64,000 nucleotides of DNA from JBDTOX01 sp039933015 (GTDB taxonomy: Bacteria > Pseudomonadota > Gammaproteobacteria > Burkholderiales > Methylophilaceae). This document shows positions 9,325 through 18,215 of this stretch, piece by piece. The DNA lies in assembly GCA_039933015.1 (NCBI GenBank), contig JBDTOX010000087.1:32451-96450 (forward strand), given 5' to 3'. The number at the start of each line of letters is the position of its first letter. Positions within the stretch are counted from its first letter, which is position 1. The notes below the pieces were generated by a model, which worked only from the letters and a program-made list of their open reading frames with translations, was not told where the DNA came from and searched no databases. Made by a program: the position numbers and the translations under genes.

Positions 9325-10088
9325 GCGGCGAAATTTCCATGCTGCGCCCAACTGCCAGCAACCCGGCAACGTGCCCGGAACTGACTGATGCCCTGCGTGC
9401 ATCGGTCACAGCAAAACGTGCAGTAGTTGCTGATCTGCTGAAAAACGCCGTCAACGAATTTGGCCGTCAGGGCGAAGTTAGCTTTGCCAACAGCATGGGC
9501 GCCGAGGATATGGTGCTCACCGACATTATCCTGCGCGAGCACTTGCCTATCGAGATTTTCTCCCTGGATACCGGGCGCCTGCCTGTTGAAACTTATGACC
9601 TGATGGCCGAACTTGAGCACACCTACAATACCAGGCTGAAGATTCTCTTCCCGCGTGCGGAAACCGTTGAATCCTATGTACGCACCAATGGCATCAATGC
9701 ATTTTACGAATCCATTGATCTGCGTAAAGCCTGCTGCCACATGCGCAAGGTGGAACCGCTGGGCCGTGCGCTAAGCGGTAAAAAAGCCTGGATTACCGGC
9801 ATGCGCGCGCAACAATCTGCCACCCGTGCCGATCTGCCTGTGCGGCAATTTGATCAAAGCAATCGCCTGGAAAAATTCAACCCGCTCAGCGATTGGTCGG
9901 AAGAGGAAACCTGGGCTTACATACGCATGCATGAAGTGCCCTACAACAAACTGCATGACCAGTTCTACCCCAGTATTGGTTGCGCACCCTGTACACGTGC
10001 TGTGGCAATAGGGGAAGACGTACGTGCCGGGCGCTGGTGGTGGGAAGACCCAACCAGCAAGGAATGCGGCCTGCACGTTAAAAAGTAA
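9321..10088 (+). CDS. cysH: Assimilatory adenylyl-sulfate (APS) reductase, iron-sulfur type
   Basis: The start at 9321 is chosen because it forms an ATGA overlap with the DUF934 stop; a longer in-frame start at 9294 would overlap that gene more. The 255-residue product has the PP-loop like fold of CysH and the C-terminal redox motif ECGLH with catalytic Cys249. Two cysteine pairs, Cys138-Cys139 and Cys221/Cys224 (CAPC), are the [4Fe-4S] ligands that distinguish APS-using enzymes from the cluster-free PAPS reductases of enterobacteria. It should therefore reduce APS to sulfite and AMP with thioredoxin, which fits the absence of an APS kinase here. Confidence 0.93.
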   Translation: MSGEISMLRPTASNPATCPELTDALRASVTAKRAVVADLLKNAVNEFGRQGEVSFANSMGAEDMVLTDIILREHLPIEIFSLDTGRLPVETYDLMAELEHTYNTRLKILFPRAETVESYVRTNGINAFYESIDLRKACCHMRKVEPLGRALSGKKAWITGMRAQQSATRADLPVRQFDQSNRLEKFNPLSDWSEEETWAYIRMHEVPYNKLHDQFYPSIGCAPCTRAVAIGEDVRAGRWWWEDPTSKECGLHVKK

Positions 10089-10123
10089 TTTTTACAGTTA
10101 GCACTTTATAATTTAGAACCACG

Positions 10124-11038
10124 ATGACCACTTTGACCAAACAAACCCTCTCCCACCTCGACTGGCTCGAATCGGAGGCAATCCATATCTTGCGCGAAGT
10201 TGCCGGGCAGTGCTCGAATCCGGTATTGCTATTCTCCGGCGGCAAGGACTCGCTGTGTATTCTGCGCCTGGCAGAAAAAGCCTTTCGCCCTGGCCGCTTC
10301 CCTTTCCCTCTCATGCACATTGATACCGGGCACAATTATCAGGAAGTCATCGATTTCCGCGATCAGCGCGCTGCGGAACTAGGCGAGCGCCTGATCGTGC
10401 GCTCGGTGGAAGACTCCATGAAGCGCGGCAGCGTGGTGCTCAAGTCAGCCGATGAGTCACGCAACAAGCATCAATCGGTAACCCTGCTGGAAGCCATTGA
10501 AGAGTTTGGCTTTGACTGCTGCATAGGCGGTGCACGCCGCGACGAAGAAAAAGCGCGCGCCAAGGAACGCATCATGAGTTTCCGCGATGAATTCGGCCAA
10601 TGGGACCCGAAAAACCAGCGCCCGGAGCTGTGGAATATTTACAATGCGCGCTCGCACAAGGGCGAAAATATTCGCGCCTTCCCTATCTCCAATTGGACCG
10701 AGATGGATGTCTGGCAGTACATCGAGCGTGAACAGCTGGGGTTGCCGAGCATTTATTTCGCCCATACCAGGCCTATCGTACGCCGTGGCGGTTCGATTGT
10801 TCCGGTTACACACGTCACGCCAGCCAAACCTGGCGAGCTTATAGAAGATTTGCTGGTGCGCTTCCGTACTGTGGGCGATATCACGTGTACCGCCCCAGTC
10901 GAAAGTGATGCTGATACGGTAACCAAAATCGTTATTGAAACGGCCACCACTACCATTACCGAGCGCGGTGCAACACGCCTGGATGACCAGACCTCTGATG
11001 CATCCATGGAGCAACGCAAAAAGGAAGGCTACTTCTAG
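10124..11038 (+). CDS. cysD: Sulfate adenylyltransferase subunit 2
   Basis: The 304-residue product is the catalytic subunit of ATP sulfurylase and is of standard length. The PP-loop SGGKDS is at residues 38-43. The region with IGGARRDEEKARAKER near residue 130 and the C-terminal QRKKEGYF ending are hallmarks of CysD. With CysN it makes APS from sulfate and ATP, driven by GTP hydrolysis. It starts 35 bases after cysH and ends 33 bases before cysN, so the three form one transcription unit. Nothing unusual is seen in it. Confidence 0.96.
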   Translation: MTTLTKQTLSHLDWLESEAIHILREVAGQCSNPVLLFSGGKDSLCILRLAEKAFRPGRFPFPLMHIDTGHNYQEVIDFRDQRAAELGERLIVRSVEDSMKRGSVVLKSADESRNKHQSVTLLEAIEEFGFDCCIGGARRDEEKARAKERIMSFRDEFGQWDPKNQRPELWNIYNARSHKGENIRAFPISNWTEMDVWQYIEREQLGLPSIYFAHTRPIVRRGGSIVPVTHVTPAKPGELIEDLLVRFRTVGDITCTAPVESDADTVTKIVIETATTTITERGATRLDDQTSDASMEQRKKEGYF

Positions 11039-11071
11039 CCTGCTCTTACTACCAGGAACTGAGTACTCATA

Positions 11072-12367
11072 ATGTCCAAAATAGAAAACCACCCGGAATT
11101 TAATGATAGCCTGCTGCGCTTCATGACTTGCGGCAGCGTGGATGATGGAAAAAGCACGCTGATCGGGCGTCTGTTGTTCGATACCAAAACCATTCTGGTC
11201 GACACGTTAACCCAGATGGAGCGCACATCCAAAAAGCGCGGCCTGGAAGCAGTCGATTTATCGCTGCTGACCGATGGCCTGCAAGCCGAACGTGAGCAAG
11301 GCATTACTATTGATGTGGCGTACCGCTACTTCTCCACCGGCACGCGCAAATACATCATTGCCGATGCGCCGGGGCATGAACAGTACACGCGCAACATGGT
11401 GACAGCGGCATCCACGGCCAATCTGGCCATTATCCTGATTGATGCACGCAGGGGTGTGCTGACGCAAACGCGCCGCCACTCATTCCTGGCCCATCTGGTT
11501 GGTATTTCTCACATTGTGGTAGCCGTGAATAAGATGGACCTGGTTAACTATGACCAAGCTGTTTATGACAAAATTTGCGCGGATTATCTGGCTTTTGCCG
11601 AGCAGATAGGCTTGCAGCGCGATGACCACGATATTAAATTTATCCCGATGTCGGCACTGAATGGCGATATGCTGGTTGACCGTGGCGACTCCATGCCCTG
11701 GTACAGCGGACCTACCATGCTAGAGATGCTGGAAACTGCGCCGCCCGCCCACTCCGAGCATACCGAGCCTTTCCGCTTTCCCGTCCAGTTCGTCTGCCGC
11801 CCGCACGCCTCGGATGATCCCGAACTGCATGACTTCCGCGGTTTTATGGGCCGCATCGAATCTGGTGAAGTTGCGGTCGGCGATGCCGTCACCGTGTTGC
11901 CTTCTGGCCTGAATTCCCGCGTTAAATCCATACTCCTGGGCGATCAGTCCTTGCAACGCGCGATTACCGAGCAATCGATCACGCTGTTGCTTGAGGATGA
12001 GATCGATACTTCACGTGGCGACATGATAGTCAAAACCAATCAAGCTCCTGCAGCCGTAAAGCAAATTGAAGCAATGGTATGCTGGCTATCGGAAACTCCG
12101 CTCTCACCAGCCCGCACTTACATCGTGCGCCACACCACACGTGAATCCAAAGCCAAGGTCGGCGAGATTGCTTACAAGATCGATGTGAATACTTTGGAAA
12201 ACTTGCCCGCCCAGAGCCTGGCAATGAACGATATTGCGCGCATCAGTTTCAAACTCGCACAACCGATAATGGTAGACCCTTACACCGTCAATCGCGCTAC
12301 CGGAGCATTCGTTATTATTGACGAAGCTACCAACAATACGGTAGGTGCAGGGATGATTCAAAGTTAA
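11072..12367 (+). CDS. cysN: Sulfate adenylyltransferase subunit 1 (GTPase), without APS kinase domain
   Basis: The 431-residue product is an EF-Tu-like GTPase. The G1 loop GSVDDGKST is at residues 21-29, DAPGH (G3) at 98-102 and NKMD (G4) at 153-156, followed by two beta-barrel domains. It activates CysD for APS synthesis. The protein ends right after the barrel domains, so the CysC (APS kinase) domain found in CysNC fusions is absent. Together with the Fe-S CysH this argues that PAPS is not an intermediate of assimilation in this organism, unless a separate cysC lies elsewhere. Confidence 0.96.
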   Translation: MSKIENHPEFNDSLLRFMTCGSVDDGKSTLIGRLLFDTKTILVDTLTQMERTSKKRGLEAVDLSLLTDGLQAEREQGITIDVAYRYFSTGTRKYIIADAPGHEQYTRNMVTAASTANLAIILIDARRGVLTQTRRHSFLAHLVGISHIVVAVNKMDLVNYDQAVYDKICADYLAFAEQIGLQRDDHDIKFIPMSALNGDMLVDRGDSMPWYSGPTMLEMLETAPPAHSEHTEPFRFPVQFVCRPHASDDPELHDFRGFMGRIESGEVAVGDAVTVLPSGLNSRVKSILLGDQSLQRAITEQSITLLLEDEIDTSRGDMIVKTNQAPAAVKQIEAMVCWLSETPLSPARTYIVRHTTRESKAKVGEIAYKIDVNTLENLPAQSLAMNDIARISFKLAQPIMVDPYTVNRATGAFVIIDEATNNTVGAGMIQS

Positions 12368-12373
12368 ACTTTT

Positions 12374-12416
12374 AACAAAGCATCAAAATCCATTAAAATA
12401 ATGTTTTGGCTTTGTT
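12374..12416 (+). terminator. Hairpin between cysN and the ferredoxin gene
   Basis: The arms aacaaagc (12374-12381) and gctttgtt (12409-12416) pair perfectly, with an inner caaaa/ttttg extension. There is no following U-tract. It could be a partial terminator, a processing site or an mRNA-stability element; the sequence does not decide. Confidence 0.35.
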
Positions 12417-12454
12417 CAGCATTAACTCAAGCAAGGCACTAAGAGGATCAAAAA

Positions 12455-12778
12455 ATGACTTATGTTGTGACTGAAAGCTGCATCAAATGCAAATACACCG
12501 ACTGCGTAGACGTTTGCCCGGTAGATTGCTTTGTCGAAGGACCTAATTTTCTCGCTATCAATCCTGACGAATGTATCGACTGCACATTGTGCGTAGCCGA
12601 GTGTCCGGTAGAAGCCATTTTCGCCGAAGATGACGTGCCTGAGGATCAAAATGAATATATTGAGCTGAATGCCCGCCTGGCGGAACTTTGGCCAACCATT
12701 ACTTCCAGGAAAGACGCCCTGCCTGAGGCTGAGGAATATAGCAAAATCAAAGACAAGCGCGCGCTACTGATTGAGTAG
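12455..12778 (+). CDS. fdxA: 7Fe ferredoxin (3Fe-4S and 4Fe-4S)
   Basis: The 107-residue protein is a FdxA-type ferredoxin. Cys9, Cys17 and Cys50 are positioned for a [3Fe-4S] cluster, and Cys21, Cys40, Cys43 and Cys46 for a [4Fe-4S] cluster; Cys12 and Cys25 are extra. The C-terminal tail with [12 protein letters not shown] is typical of the family. A strong Shine-Dalgarno (aagagga) lies 10 bases before the ATG. It is the last gene of the sulfate island and may deliver electrons to CysI, which has no CysJ partner here; that pairing is inferred from position. A bidirectional terminator follows about 100 bases later. Confidence 0.95.
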   Translation: MTYVVTESCIKCKYTDCVDVCPVDCFVEGPNFLAINPDECIDCTLCVAECPVEAIFAEDDVPEDQNEYIELNARLAELWPTITSRKDALPEAEEYSKIKDKRALLIE

Positions 12779-12880
12779 TATTTACAGCGTCTAATTAAAA
12801 AAGAGACCTACACCTCCTTTTTGATTACCCGTCGCTATTACCCATCTGTTGCGTAACTGTGTCAATTCAGTTAAAAATCA

Positions 12881-12914
12881 AAAAAACCCCTGAAAATCTT
12901 CAGGGGTTTTTTTA
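12881..12914. terminator. Bidirectional intrinsic terminator after fdxA
   Basis: A perfect 14-pair stem (aaaaaacccctgaa with ttcaggggtttttt) encloses the 4-base loop aatc. A run of seven T follows on the plus strand and six A precede it, so it can work on both strands. It closes the sulfate assimilation unit. Confidence 0.85.
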
Positions 12915-12974
12915 TGGTCCTTCTGTAGGCTACACCATAAGCTGCGATTTTTAACATCATAAGTAGCAAATTAC

Positions 12975-12998
12975 CATGCCCGCATTTGCGGGCTTTTT
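12975..12998 (+). terminator. Second intrinsic terminator
   Basis: The stem gcccgc (12978-12983) pairs with gcgggc (12988-12993) around the loop attt and is followed by five T. Two terminators within 120 bases, with no gene between them, suggest that a gene was lost or replaced here. Confidence 0.7.
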
Positions 12999-13237
12999 GT
13001 TAAATGCATCCGGGCATGGAGCTTTTTTCTATAAACGCGACATTGCGGAACTTGCTCGCAAACAGTGATTCTCACTTTGGATAGATGAATTTTCTTGACC
13101 TCTATCGGGCAGACCCCTCCGCTAGATGATGCCTTGCATGCATTAGGTGGGTCCATATTTGATACACGTCAAAACTACATTGTCACACATGGTGAAGAGA
13201 TGCCGGAGATTCACAATTAGAAGTGGAGCAACCCCAA
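12999..13237. other. Gene-free leader region before the aldolase gene
   Basis: With the two terminators, the stretch 12779-13237 (459 bases) holds no convincing coding region. Its second half should contain the aldolase promoter. A possible -35 (TTGACC, about 13094) is visible, but no -10 at a normal distance is convincing. Confidence 0.4.
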
Positions 13238-14260
13238 ATGAACACACAAGCACTTATAGACACCGCGAGGACGCTGGTCGCCGACGACAAGGGCCTGCTG
13301 GCGATAGATGAAAGTAATCCCACCTGCAACAAACACTTTGCCAGGTTGGGGATTCCACAGACGGAGGAGACACGGCGCGCCTGGCGGGAGTTGATTGTAA
13401 CCACGCCCGGTCTTGGCGCGTACATCAGTGGTGTGATCCTCTACGACGAAACGATCCGCCAGCAGCAGCTGGATGGCACGCCCTTGGTTAAGGTCATCAC
13501 CGATGCGGGCATTATTCCCGGCATTAAAGTTGACATCGGTGCCAAGGACATGGCGGGGCATCCCACAGAAAAAATAACTGAAGGCCTGGACGAATTACGC
13601 GATCGTTTGGCGGAATACGCCCAAATGGGTGCCCGTTTTGCCAAGTGGCGCGCGGTGATTACCGTGGGCGATGGCATTCCCAGCCGGGGTTGCATCGAGG
13701 CCAACGCACAGGCATTGGCTCGCTATGCCGTGTTGTGCCAGGAAGCCGGTCTGGTCCCCATCGTCGAACCAGAAGTGCTCATGGACGGTGCGCATACCCT
13801 GGAGCGATGCAGTGAGGTTACGGAAGAAGTCCTGCGTACGCTGTTCAACGAGCTTTACACACAACGGGGGATGCTGGAGGGCATTATTCTGAAGCCCAAC
13901 ATGGTGCTTCCGGGATTGACCTGCCCCAAACAAGCAACAGTGGACGAGGTGGCCGACGCCACGGTGAGGTGCCTGTTGCACGCCGTCCCCGCTGCCGTTC
14001 CGGGGATTGCGTTCTTGTCGGGCGGCCAATCCGCTACACTGGCCTCGGCCCATTTGAATGCCATGCATGTCAGATTCAAGTCACGATTGCCTTGGGCGTT
14101 GGCGTTTTCGTTTGCTCGCGCCATCCAGCAACCGGCTTTGGAAATTTGGCAAGGCCAGGAAGCCAACGTACTGGCGGCACAGCAGGCTTTGTACCATCGC
14201 GCCAAGTGCAACCAGGCTGCGCGCCGTGGCGAATACAATGCCGCGATGGAAGGGACATGA
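13238..14260 (+). CDS. Class I fructose-bisphosphate aldolase
   Basis: The ATG at 13238 is preferred over an in-frame GTG at 13223 because the GGAG inside the longer version serves as its ribosome site (9 bases upstream). The 340-residue product resembles the animal/plant-type class I aldolases: DDKGLLAIDESN near residue 20, KVDIGAKDM near 95, the Schiff-base region GIILKPNMVLPG near 215 and FLSGGQSATLASAHLNAM near 255. It cleaves fructose 1,6-bisphosphate without a metal. It stands alone with no glycolytic neighbours, and its G+C looks higher than that of the LysR gene that follows. Horizontal acquisition is possible. In a ribulose-monophosphate or Calvin cycle organism it would act in carbon rearrangement. 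Confidence 0.93.
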   Translation: MNTQALIDTARTLVADDKGLLAIDESNPTCNKHFARLGIPQTEETRRAWRELIVTTPGLGAYISGVILYDETIRQQQLDGTPLVKVITDAGIIPGIKVDIGAKDMAGHPTEKITEGLDELRDRLAEYAQMGARFAKWRAVITVGDGIPSRGCIEANAQALARYAVLCQEAGLVPIVEPEVLMDGAHTLERCSEVTEEVLRTLFNELYTQRGMLEGIILKPNMVLPGLTCPKQATVDEVADATVRCLLHAVPAAVPGIAFLSGGQSATLASAHLNAMHVRFKSRLPWALAFSFARAIQQPALEIWQGQEANVLAAQQALYHRAKCNQAARRGEYNAAMEGT

Positions 14261-14452
14261 GCATGTCAACAGCGTGGGGATCAAAGTCGCCAATGTCGAG
14301 ATCAAGAGCCCTTTTAATGCTGAGGGAATTCTTACTGTCACAGGACCGTAGATTAGCGTCCATTTCTCCTACAGGCATCGCAACAAATTGGGGTAACAGT
14401 GTTATCCACGGCTATTGCCTAAGACTTTTTATTCCGAAACTCAGGTCCAGAG

Positions 14453-15388
14453 CTACATCGCAGGGGATTCCATTGCCGCGACGGAAAGGAAAAAGCTGGG
14501 GTCTGAAAGTGCTACCAGCATTTGATCGTAGACTATTCTGATACGCGCTGGCACAGGCCCGCGTTGTGGCCGGTATACATATAAATCCCATGGCGGCGGA
14601 GTGTGCTCCTCCAGCACCCTGACCAATCTCCCGGCACGCATGTATGGGAGGGCCAGGCAATCGGCTATTTGCCCAAACCCGATACCATTCAAAACAAGAT
14701 TAAGTTCGGTCTCAGCATCATCTGTAATAAATGCAGTCGCGCGTGGCACGAATTGTTGATCATCTAAAAAGTACCACGGCCAGTGCTTGCCCGTACTTTT
14801 ATCAATAAGGGCAACAGCTGGGAGCTCTAATAAAGCTTTTGTGCTGGCTGGATTCCCTACACGGGCAATAAGCCCAGGGGACGCCACTACAAAAAATGAT
14901 ATTTTTGAGGTTGCTCGGGCTACAAAGCTGCTATCCCGCAAAAAACCTACTCTTACACCGATATCAATTTGTTGCTCAACCACATTGGTGATCGTGTCGG
15001 ATAATCTTAAATCCAGAATAACATGTGGATGCTCAACTGCAATTTTGTTGAGTATGGGCAGCAAGAAACGTCGCCCGATAACAGTGGGCGCCGTAATGCG
15101 CACTATCCCTGCTATATCGGCATCGGGCTGTTTGTCGCTAAATTTGAACAGGTCATCAATGCCTGCAATCTTATCCCGTGCGCGGTTAGCAAGTTGCTCT
15201 CCAAAATCTGTAATGCGCATTTGGCGCGTATTGCGATAAAACAGCGGCTCCCCTACTTTTTGCTCCAACTCTTTTACTGCACGGGTTACCGCTTGTGGAG
15301 ACACACCCAGGTGGGCTGCCGCCTCCTTGAAGCTGCTGGCTTCGGCCGCCGCGCAGAAGATACGCATCATTTCCAATCGATTAAGCAT
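14453..15388 (-). CDS. LysR-type transcriptional regulator, divergent from molybdoenzyme operon
   Basis: The 311-residue product has a LysR winged helix at residues 1-60 (EMMRIFCAAAEASSFKEAA; GVSPQAVTRAVKELE) and an effector domain resembling CrgA-type regulators. It is transcribed away from the isoquinoline-oxidoreductase-like genes, with a 161-base intergenic region that holds a perfect inverted repeat of LysR type. It is therefore the probable local regulator of that operon. The inducer cannot be inferred. It converges on the aldolase gene, from which it is separated by 192 bases without a supported gene. Confidence 0.88.
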   Translation of the reverse strand: MLNRLEMMRIFCAAAEASSFKEAAAHLGVSPQAVTRAVKELEQKVGEPLFYRNTRQMRITDFGEQLANRARDKIAGIDDLFKFSDKQPDADIAGIVRITAPTVIGRRFLLPILNKIAVEHPHVILDLRLSDTITNVVEQQIDIGVRVGFLRDSSFVARATSKISFFVVASPGLIARVGNPASTKALLELPAVALIDKSTGKHWPWYFLDDQQFVPRATAFITDDAETELNLVLNGIGFGQIADCLALPYMRAGRLVRVLEEHTPPPWDLYVYRPQRGPVPARIRIVYDQMLVALSDPSFFLSVAAMESPAM

Positions 15389-15432
15389 TTAAAAGGCTCC
15401 TCGCAGAACTTTACGCTAATGGCAGTGGCATT

Positions 15433-15449
15433 ATTCCAGAATGTGGAAT
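15433..15449. promoter_or_regulatory. Candidate LysR operator
   Basis: The inverted repeat ATTCCA-N5-TGGAAT is perfect and contains a T-N11-A core, the classic LysR binding pattern. It lies 45 bases before the regulator's own start and 100 bases before the first enzyme gene, where an autoregulatory and activating site would be expected. Confidence 0.55.
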
Positions 15450-15549
15450 TCTAAAATAACATCATTTCCATTTATTGCCATGTATGTTCTCCTGCATACT
15501 TAGACAGTTAATTAGTTTTACCCTTAAAAACAACAGTGAGGGAAGCGTC

Positions 15550-16008
15550 ATGGTGACTTTGAACATCAACGGTAAAATTGAGCAGCTGGATGCCCCCGAA
15601 GACATGCCTATCTTATGGGCCTTGCGCGATGTAGCCCATTTAACGGGTACCAAATTCGGCTGTGGCATAGCGCAATGCGGCGCCTGTACCGTGCATCTGG
15701 ATGGGCAGGCAATTCGCTCCTGTGTTACGCCTATCTCTGCGGCAGTCGGCAAGAGAATCACCACCATAGAACATATCAGCAACGATAAAGTCGGCCAGGC
15801 TGTGCAGGCCGCCTGGAGCGAGATTGATGTCGTGCAATGCGGCTACTGTCAGTCAGGCCAGATCATGGCGGCCACCGCCTTACTTGCAATTAATAAAAAA
15901 CCGACCGATACCGATATTGATACTGCCATGAGCGGCAATATCTGCCGTTGTGGTACCTACCAGCGCATCCGCGCTGCCATTCACGAAGCTGCAAACAAGC
16001 TAGCTTAG
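15550..16008 (+). CDS. iorA: 2Fe-2S subunit of an isoquinoline 1-oxidoreductase/aldehyde-oxidase type enzyme
   Basis: The ATG at 15550 has a GAGGGAAG ribosome site just upstream; an earlier in-frame ATG at 15475 lacks one. The 152-residue product has two domains. The plant-ferredoxin-like domain has [21 protein letters not shown] (C-x4-C-x2-C-x11-C), and a helical domain carries CGYC near residue 100 and CRC near 135. These bind the two [2Fe-2S] clusters of xanthine dehydrogenase family enzymes. It pairs with the molybdenum subunit that starts 11 bases later. The substrate is unknown; the symbol refers to the nearest family (IorA) and not to proven isoquinoline oxidation. Confidence 0.85.
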   Translation: MVTLNINGKIEQLDAPEDMPILWALRDVAHLTGTKFGCGIAQCGACTVHLDGQAIRSCVTPISAAVGKRITTIEHISNDKVGQAVQAAWSEIDVVQCGYCQSGQIMAATALLAINKKPTDTDIDTAMSGNICRCGTYQRIRAAIHEAANKLA

Positions 16009-16019
16009 GAGCCCACGCG

Positions 16020-18200
16020 ATGAATGCCCCTTTGAACATCTCAAGACGTAAATTCATGCAAGCCACAGCCGTGGTCGCTGGCGGGCTCGTGATTGCTTTC
16101 ACTATTCCGTATGCCAAGCGCTTTCTGTTGCCGGGCGCAGAAAAATCTCCTGCTGGCGGTGAAGCAAAACTGCCCGCGCCCAACGCCTTTCTGCGCATAG
16201 ACACGGATAACACGATTACGGTACTACTGGCGCACAGCGAGATGGGGCAAAGCATCTGGACCACGCTACCCATGCTGATCGCCGAGGAGCTCGATGCCGA
16301 CTGGAGCAAGATAAAGGTCGAGCATGCCCCAGCCGCGCCGCAATATGCCCACACGGCTTACGGCCTGCAGATAACGGGGGGGTCTTCTACGACGTGGTCA
16401 GAATTTGACCGCTACCGCCAAGTCGGCGCGCTGACACGCGCCTTGCTCGTCAATGCCGCAGCCCGGCAATGGGGCGTAGCACCTTCGACTATCAAGACAG
16501 AGAATGGCTACGCCCTCAGCGGCGATAAAAAACTCAGCTACGGCGAACTCGCCGAAGCCGCCGCCAAGCTGGAGGCTCCCAAGTCCATCACGCTGAAAGA
16601 GCCTCAAGACTGGAAAATTATCGGCAAAGCGACGAAGCGCCTCGACGGCCCTGAAAAGATCAATGGTACTGCTATCTTCGGCCAGGACATCCATTTCGAC
16701 GGCCTCTTAACTGCAGTCGTGGCACGTCCGCCTGTATTTGGCGGCAGCGTCAAATCTTTCGACGCGAGCGCTACTCAGCAAATCAAAGGTGTGCACAACG
16801 TGGTGCAGGTACCATCCGGCGTCGCCGTGATTGCCGACAATTACTGGGCAGCCAAGCAAGGGCGTGATGCACTCAAGGTCGACTGGGAACTGGGGCCTAA
16901 TGCCAAGCTGGATTCCCAGGCGCTGCTTGAAGAGTTCCGCAAACTCGCCGCAACCGAGGGCCTGACTGCGGCCAAAGCCGGCGACAGCAAAGCTGCTCTA
17001 ACCAAGGCCGCCAAGACCATAGAGGCCGAGTATTCCGTACCCTATCTGGCGCACTCGCCCATGGAGCCGCTCAACTGCGCCGTGCGCATCGACAAGGATG
17101 GCTGTGAAATCTGGACCGGCACACAGATGCAGGGTACCGACCAGCAGGCTGCCGCCAAGATACTGGGTATTAAACCTGAGCAGGTGAAGATACATACGGT
17201 CTTTCTTGGTGGCGGTTTCGGCCGTCGCGCCAACCCTGTGGCAGATTTCGTTGCCGAAGCCGTACAAGTGGCGAAGGCTGCTGATGCAACCGTGAAGACC
17301 GTCTGGAGCCGCGAAGATGACGTGCACGGCGGCTATTACCGGCCTATGTATCTACACAAAGCCAAGATAGGCCTGGATGCCAGCGGCATGCCCGTAGCCT
17401 GGGAACACACCGCCGTAGGCCAGTCCATCATGCTAGGCACGCCGTTCGAAGCCTTTCAGATCAAGAACGGCGTGGATGCCACCTCGGTCGAAGGCGTGGC
17501 CGATTCGGCCTATCTGAAGGGCATCGCCAACCACCACGTCCATCTACATTCACCCAAGCCGGGCGTTCCGGTTTTGTGGTGGCGTTCGGTCGGCCACAGC
17601 CATTCCGGCTTTGTCATGGAAAGCCTGGTGGATGAGCTGGCACATGTCGCGGGCAAGGATCCGGTTGAATATAGGCGGATCCTGCTCAAGGAGCATCCGC
17701 GCCATCTGGCCGCGCTCAACCTGGCTGCCGAAAAGGCCGGCTGGGGCACGCCATCTGCTGCCGGTATTGCACGCGGTGTGGCTGTGCATGAATCGTTCGG
17801 CAGTTATGTGGCGCAGGTGGCCGAGGTATCGGTCGACAAAGGCACCGTCAAGGTACATCGCGTGGTTTGCGCCATCGACTGCGGCCTCGCTGTCAATCCA
17901 GAATCGCTTAACGCGCAAATGGAATCGGCGATCGCATTCGGCCTCGGTGCCGCGCTGCACAGCCAAATCAGTTTCAAGGATGGCAAAGTGCAGCAGTCTA
18001 ATTTCCACGACTACCAGGTACTGCGCATGAACGAGATGCCCAAGGTCGAGGTATATATTGTGCCTAGTACCGAGAAGATGGGCGGCGTCGGCGAGCCCGG
18101 TGTACCGCCTATCGCCCCGGCCGTGACCAATGCCATTTTCGCTGCTACGGGCAAGCGCATCCGCACGCTGCCCATCGGCAATCAGCTCACATCGGCCTAA
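16020..18200 (+). CDS. iorB: Molybdopterin subunit of isoquinoline 1-oxidoreductase/aldehyde dehydrogenase family, Tat-exported
   Basis: The ATG at 16020 follows a Shine-Dalgarno that overlaps the stop of the preceding gene (ttaggag). The 726-residue protein starts with a twin-arginine leader (SRRKFMQ near residue 9, then a hydrophobic stretch), so the folded enzyme is probably exported to the periplasm with its small subunit. The molybdenum-binding parts include GGGFGRR near residue 400 and [15 protein letters not shown] near residue 690, which contains the catalytic Glu. Members oxidise N-heterocycles or aldehydes by hydroxylation. No cytochrome subunit is encoded next to it, so the electron acceptor is not known. 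Upstream LysR and downstream XdhC complete the unit. Confidence 0.86.
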   Translation: MNAPLNISRRKFMQATAVVAGGLVIAFTIPYAKRFLLPGAEKSPAGGEAKLPAPNAFLRIDTDNTITVLLAHSEMGQSIWTTLPMLIAEELDADWSKIKVEHAPAAPQYAHTAYGLQITGGSSTTWSEFDRYRQVGALTRALLVNAAARQWGVAPSTIKTENGYALSGDKKLSYGELAEAAAKLEAPKSITLKEPQDWKIIGKATKRLDGPEKINGTAIFGQDIHFDGLLTAVVARPPVFGGSVKSFDASATQQIKGVHNVVQVPSGVAVIADNYWAAKQGRDALKVDWELGPNAKLDSQALLEEFRKLAATEGLTAAKAGDSKAALTKAAKTIEAEYSVPYLAHSPMEPLNCAVRIDKDGCEIWTGTQMQGTDQQAAAKILGIKPEQVKIHTVFLGGGFGRRANPVADFVAEAVQVAKAADATVKTVWSREDDVHGGYYRPMYLHKAKIGLDASGMPVAWEHTAVGQSIMLGTPFEAFQIKNGVDATSVEGVADSAYLKGIANHHVHLHSPKPGVPVLWWRSVGHSHSGFVMESLVDELAHVAGKDPVEYRRILLKEHPRHLAALNLAAEKAGWGTPSAAGIARGVAVHESFGSYVAQVAEVSVDKGTVKVHRVVCAIDCGLAVNPESLNAQMESAIAFGLGAALHSQISFKDGKVQQSNFHDYQVLRMNEMPKVEVYIVPSTEKMGGVGEPGVPPIAPAVTNAIFAATGKRIRTLPIGNQLTSA

Positions 18201-18215
18201 AGGCTGGGTAGACTT

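Noticed and set aside
12971..13156. Minus-strand frame between the two terminators and the aldolase
   Set aside because: No ribosome site, no known motif and it crosses the second terminator.
13223..13237. GTG at 13223 as the aldolase start
   Set aside because: The GGAG that would be used as ribosome site lies inside this extension and is well spaced for the ATG at 13238.
14257..14541. Frame starting in the aldolase stop (ATGA) that could encode 94 residues
   Set aside because: It overlaps the 3' end of the LysR gene by about 90 bases on the other strand and its composition (many Arg and Ser) looks like non-coding translation.
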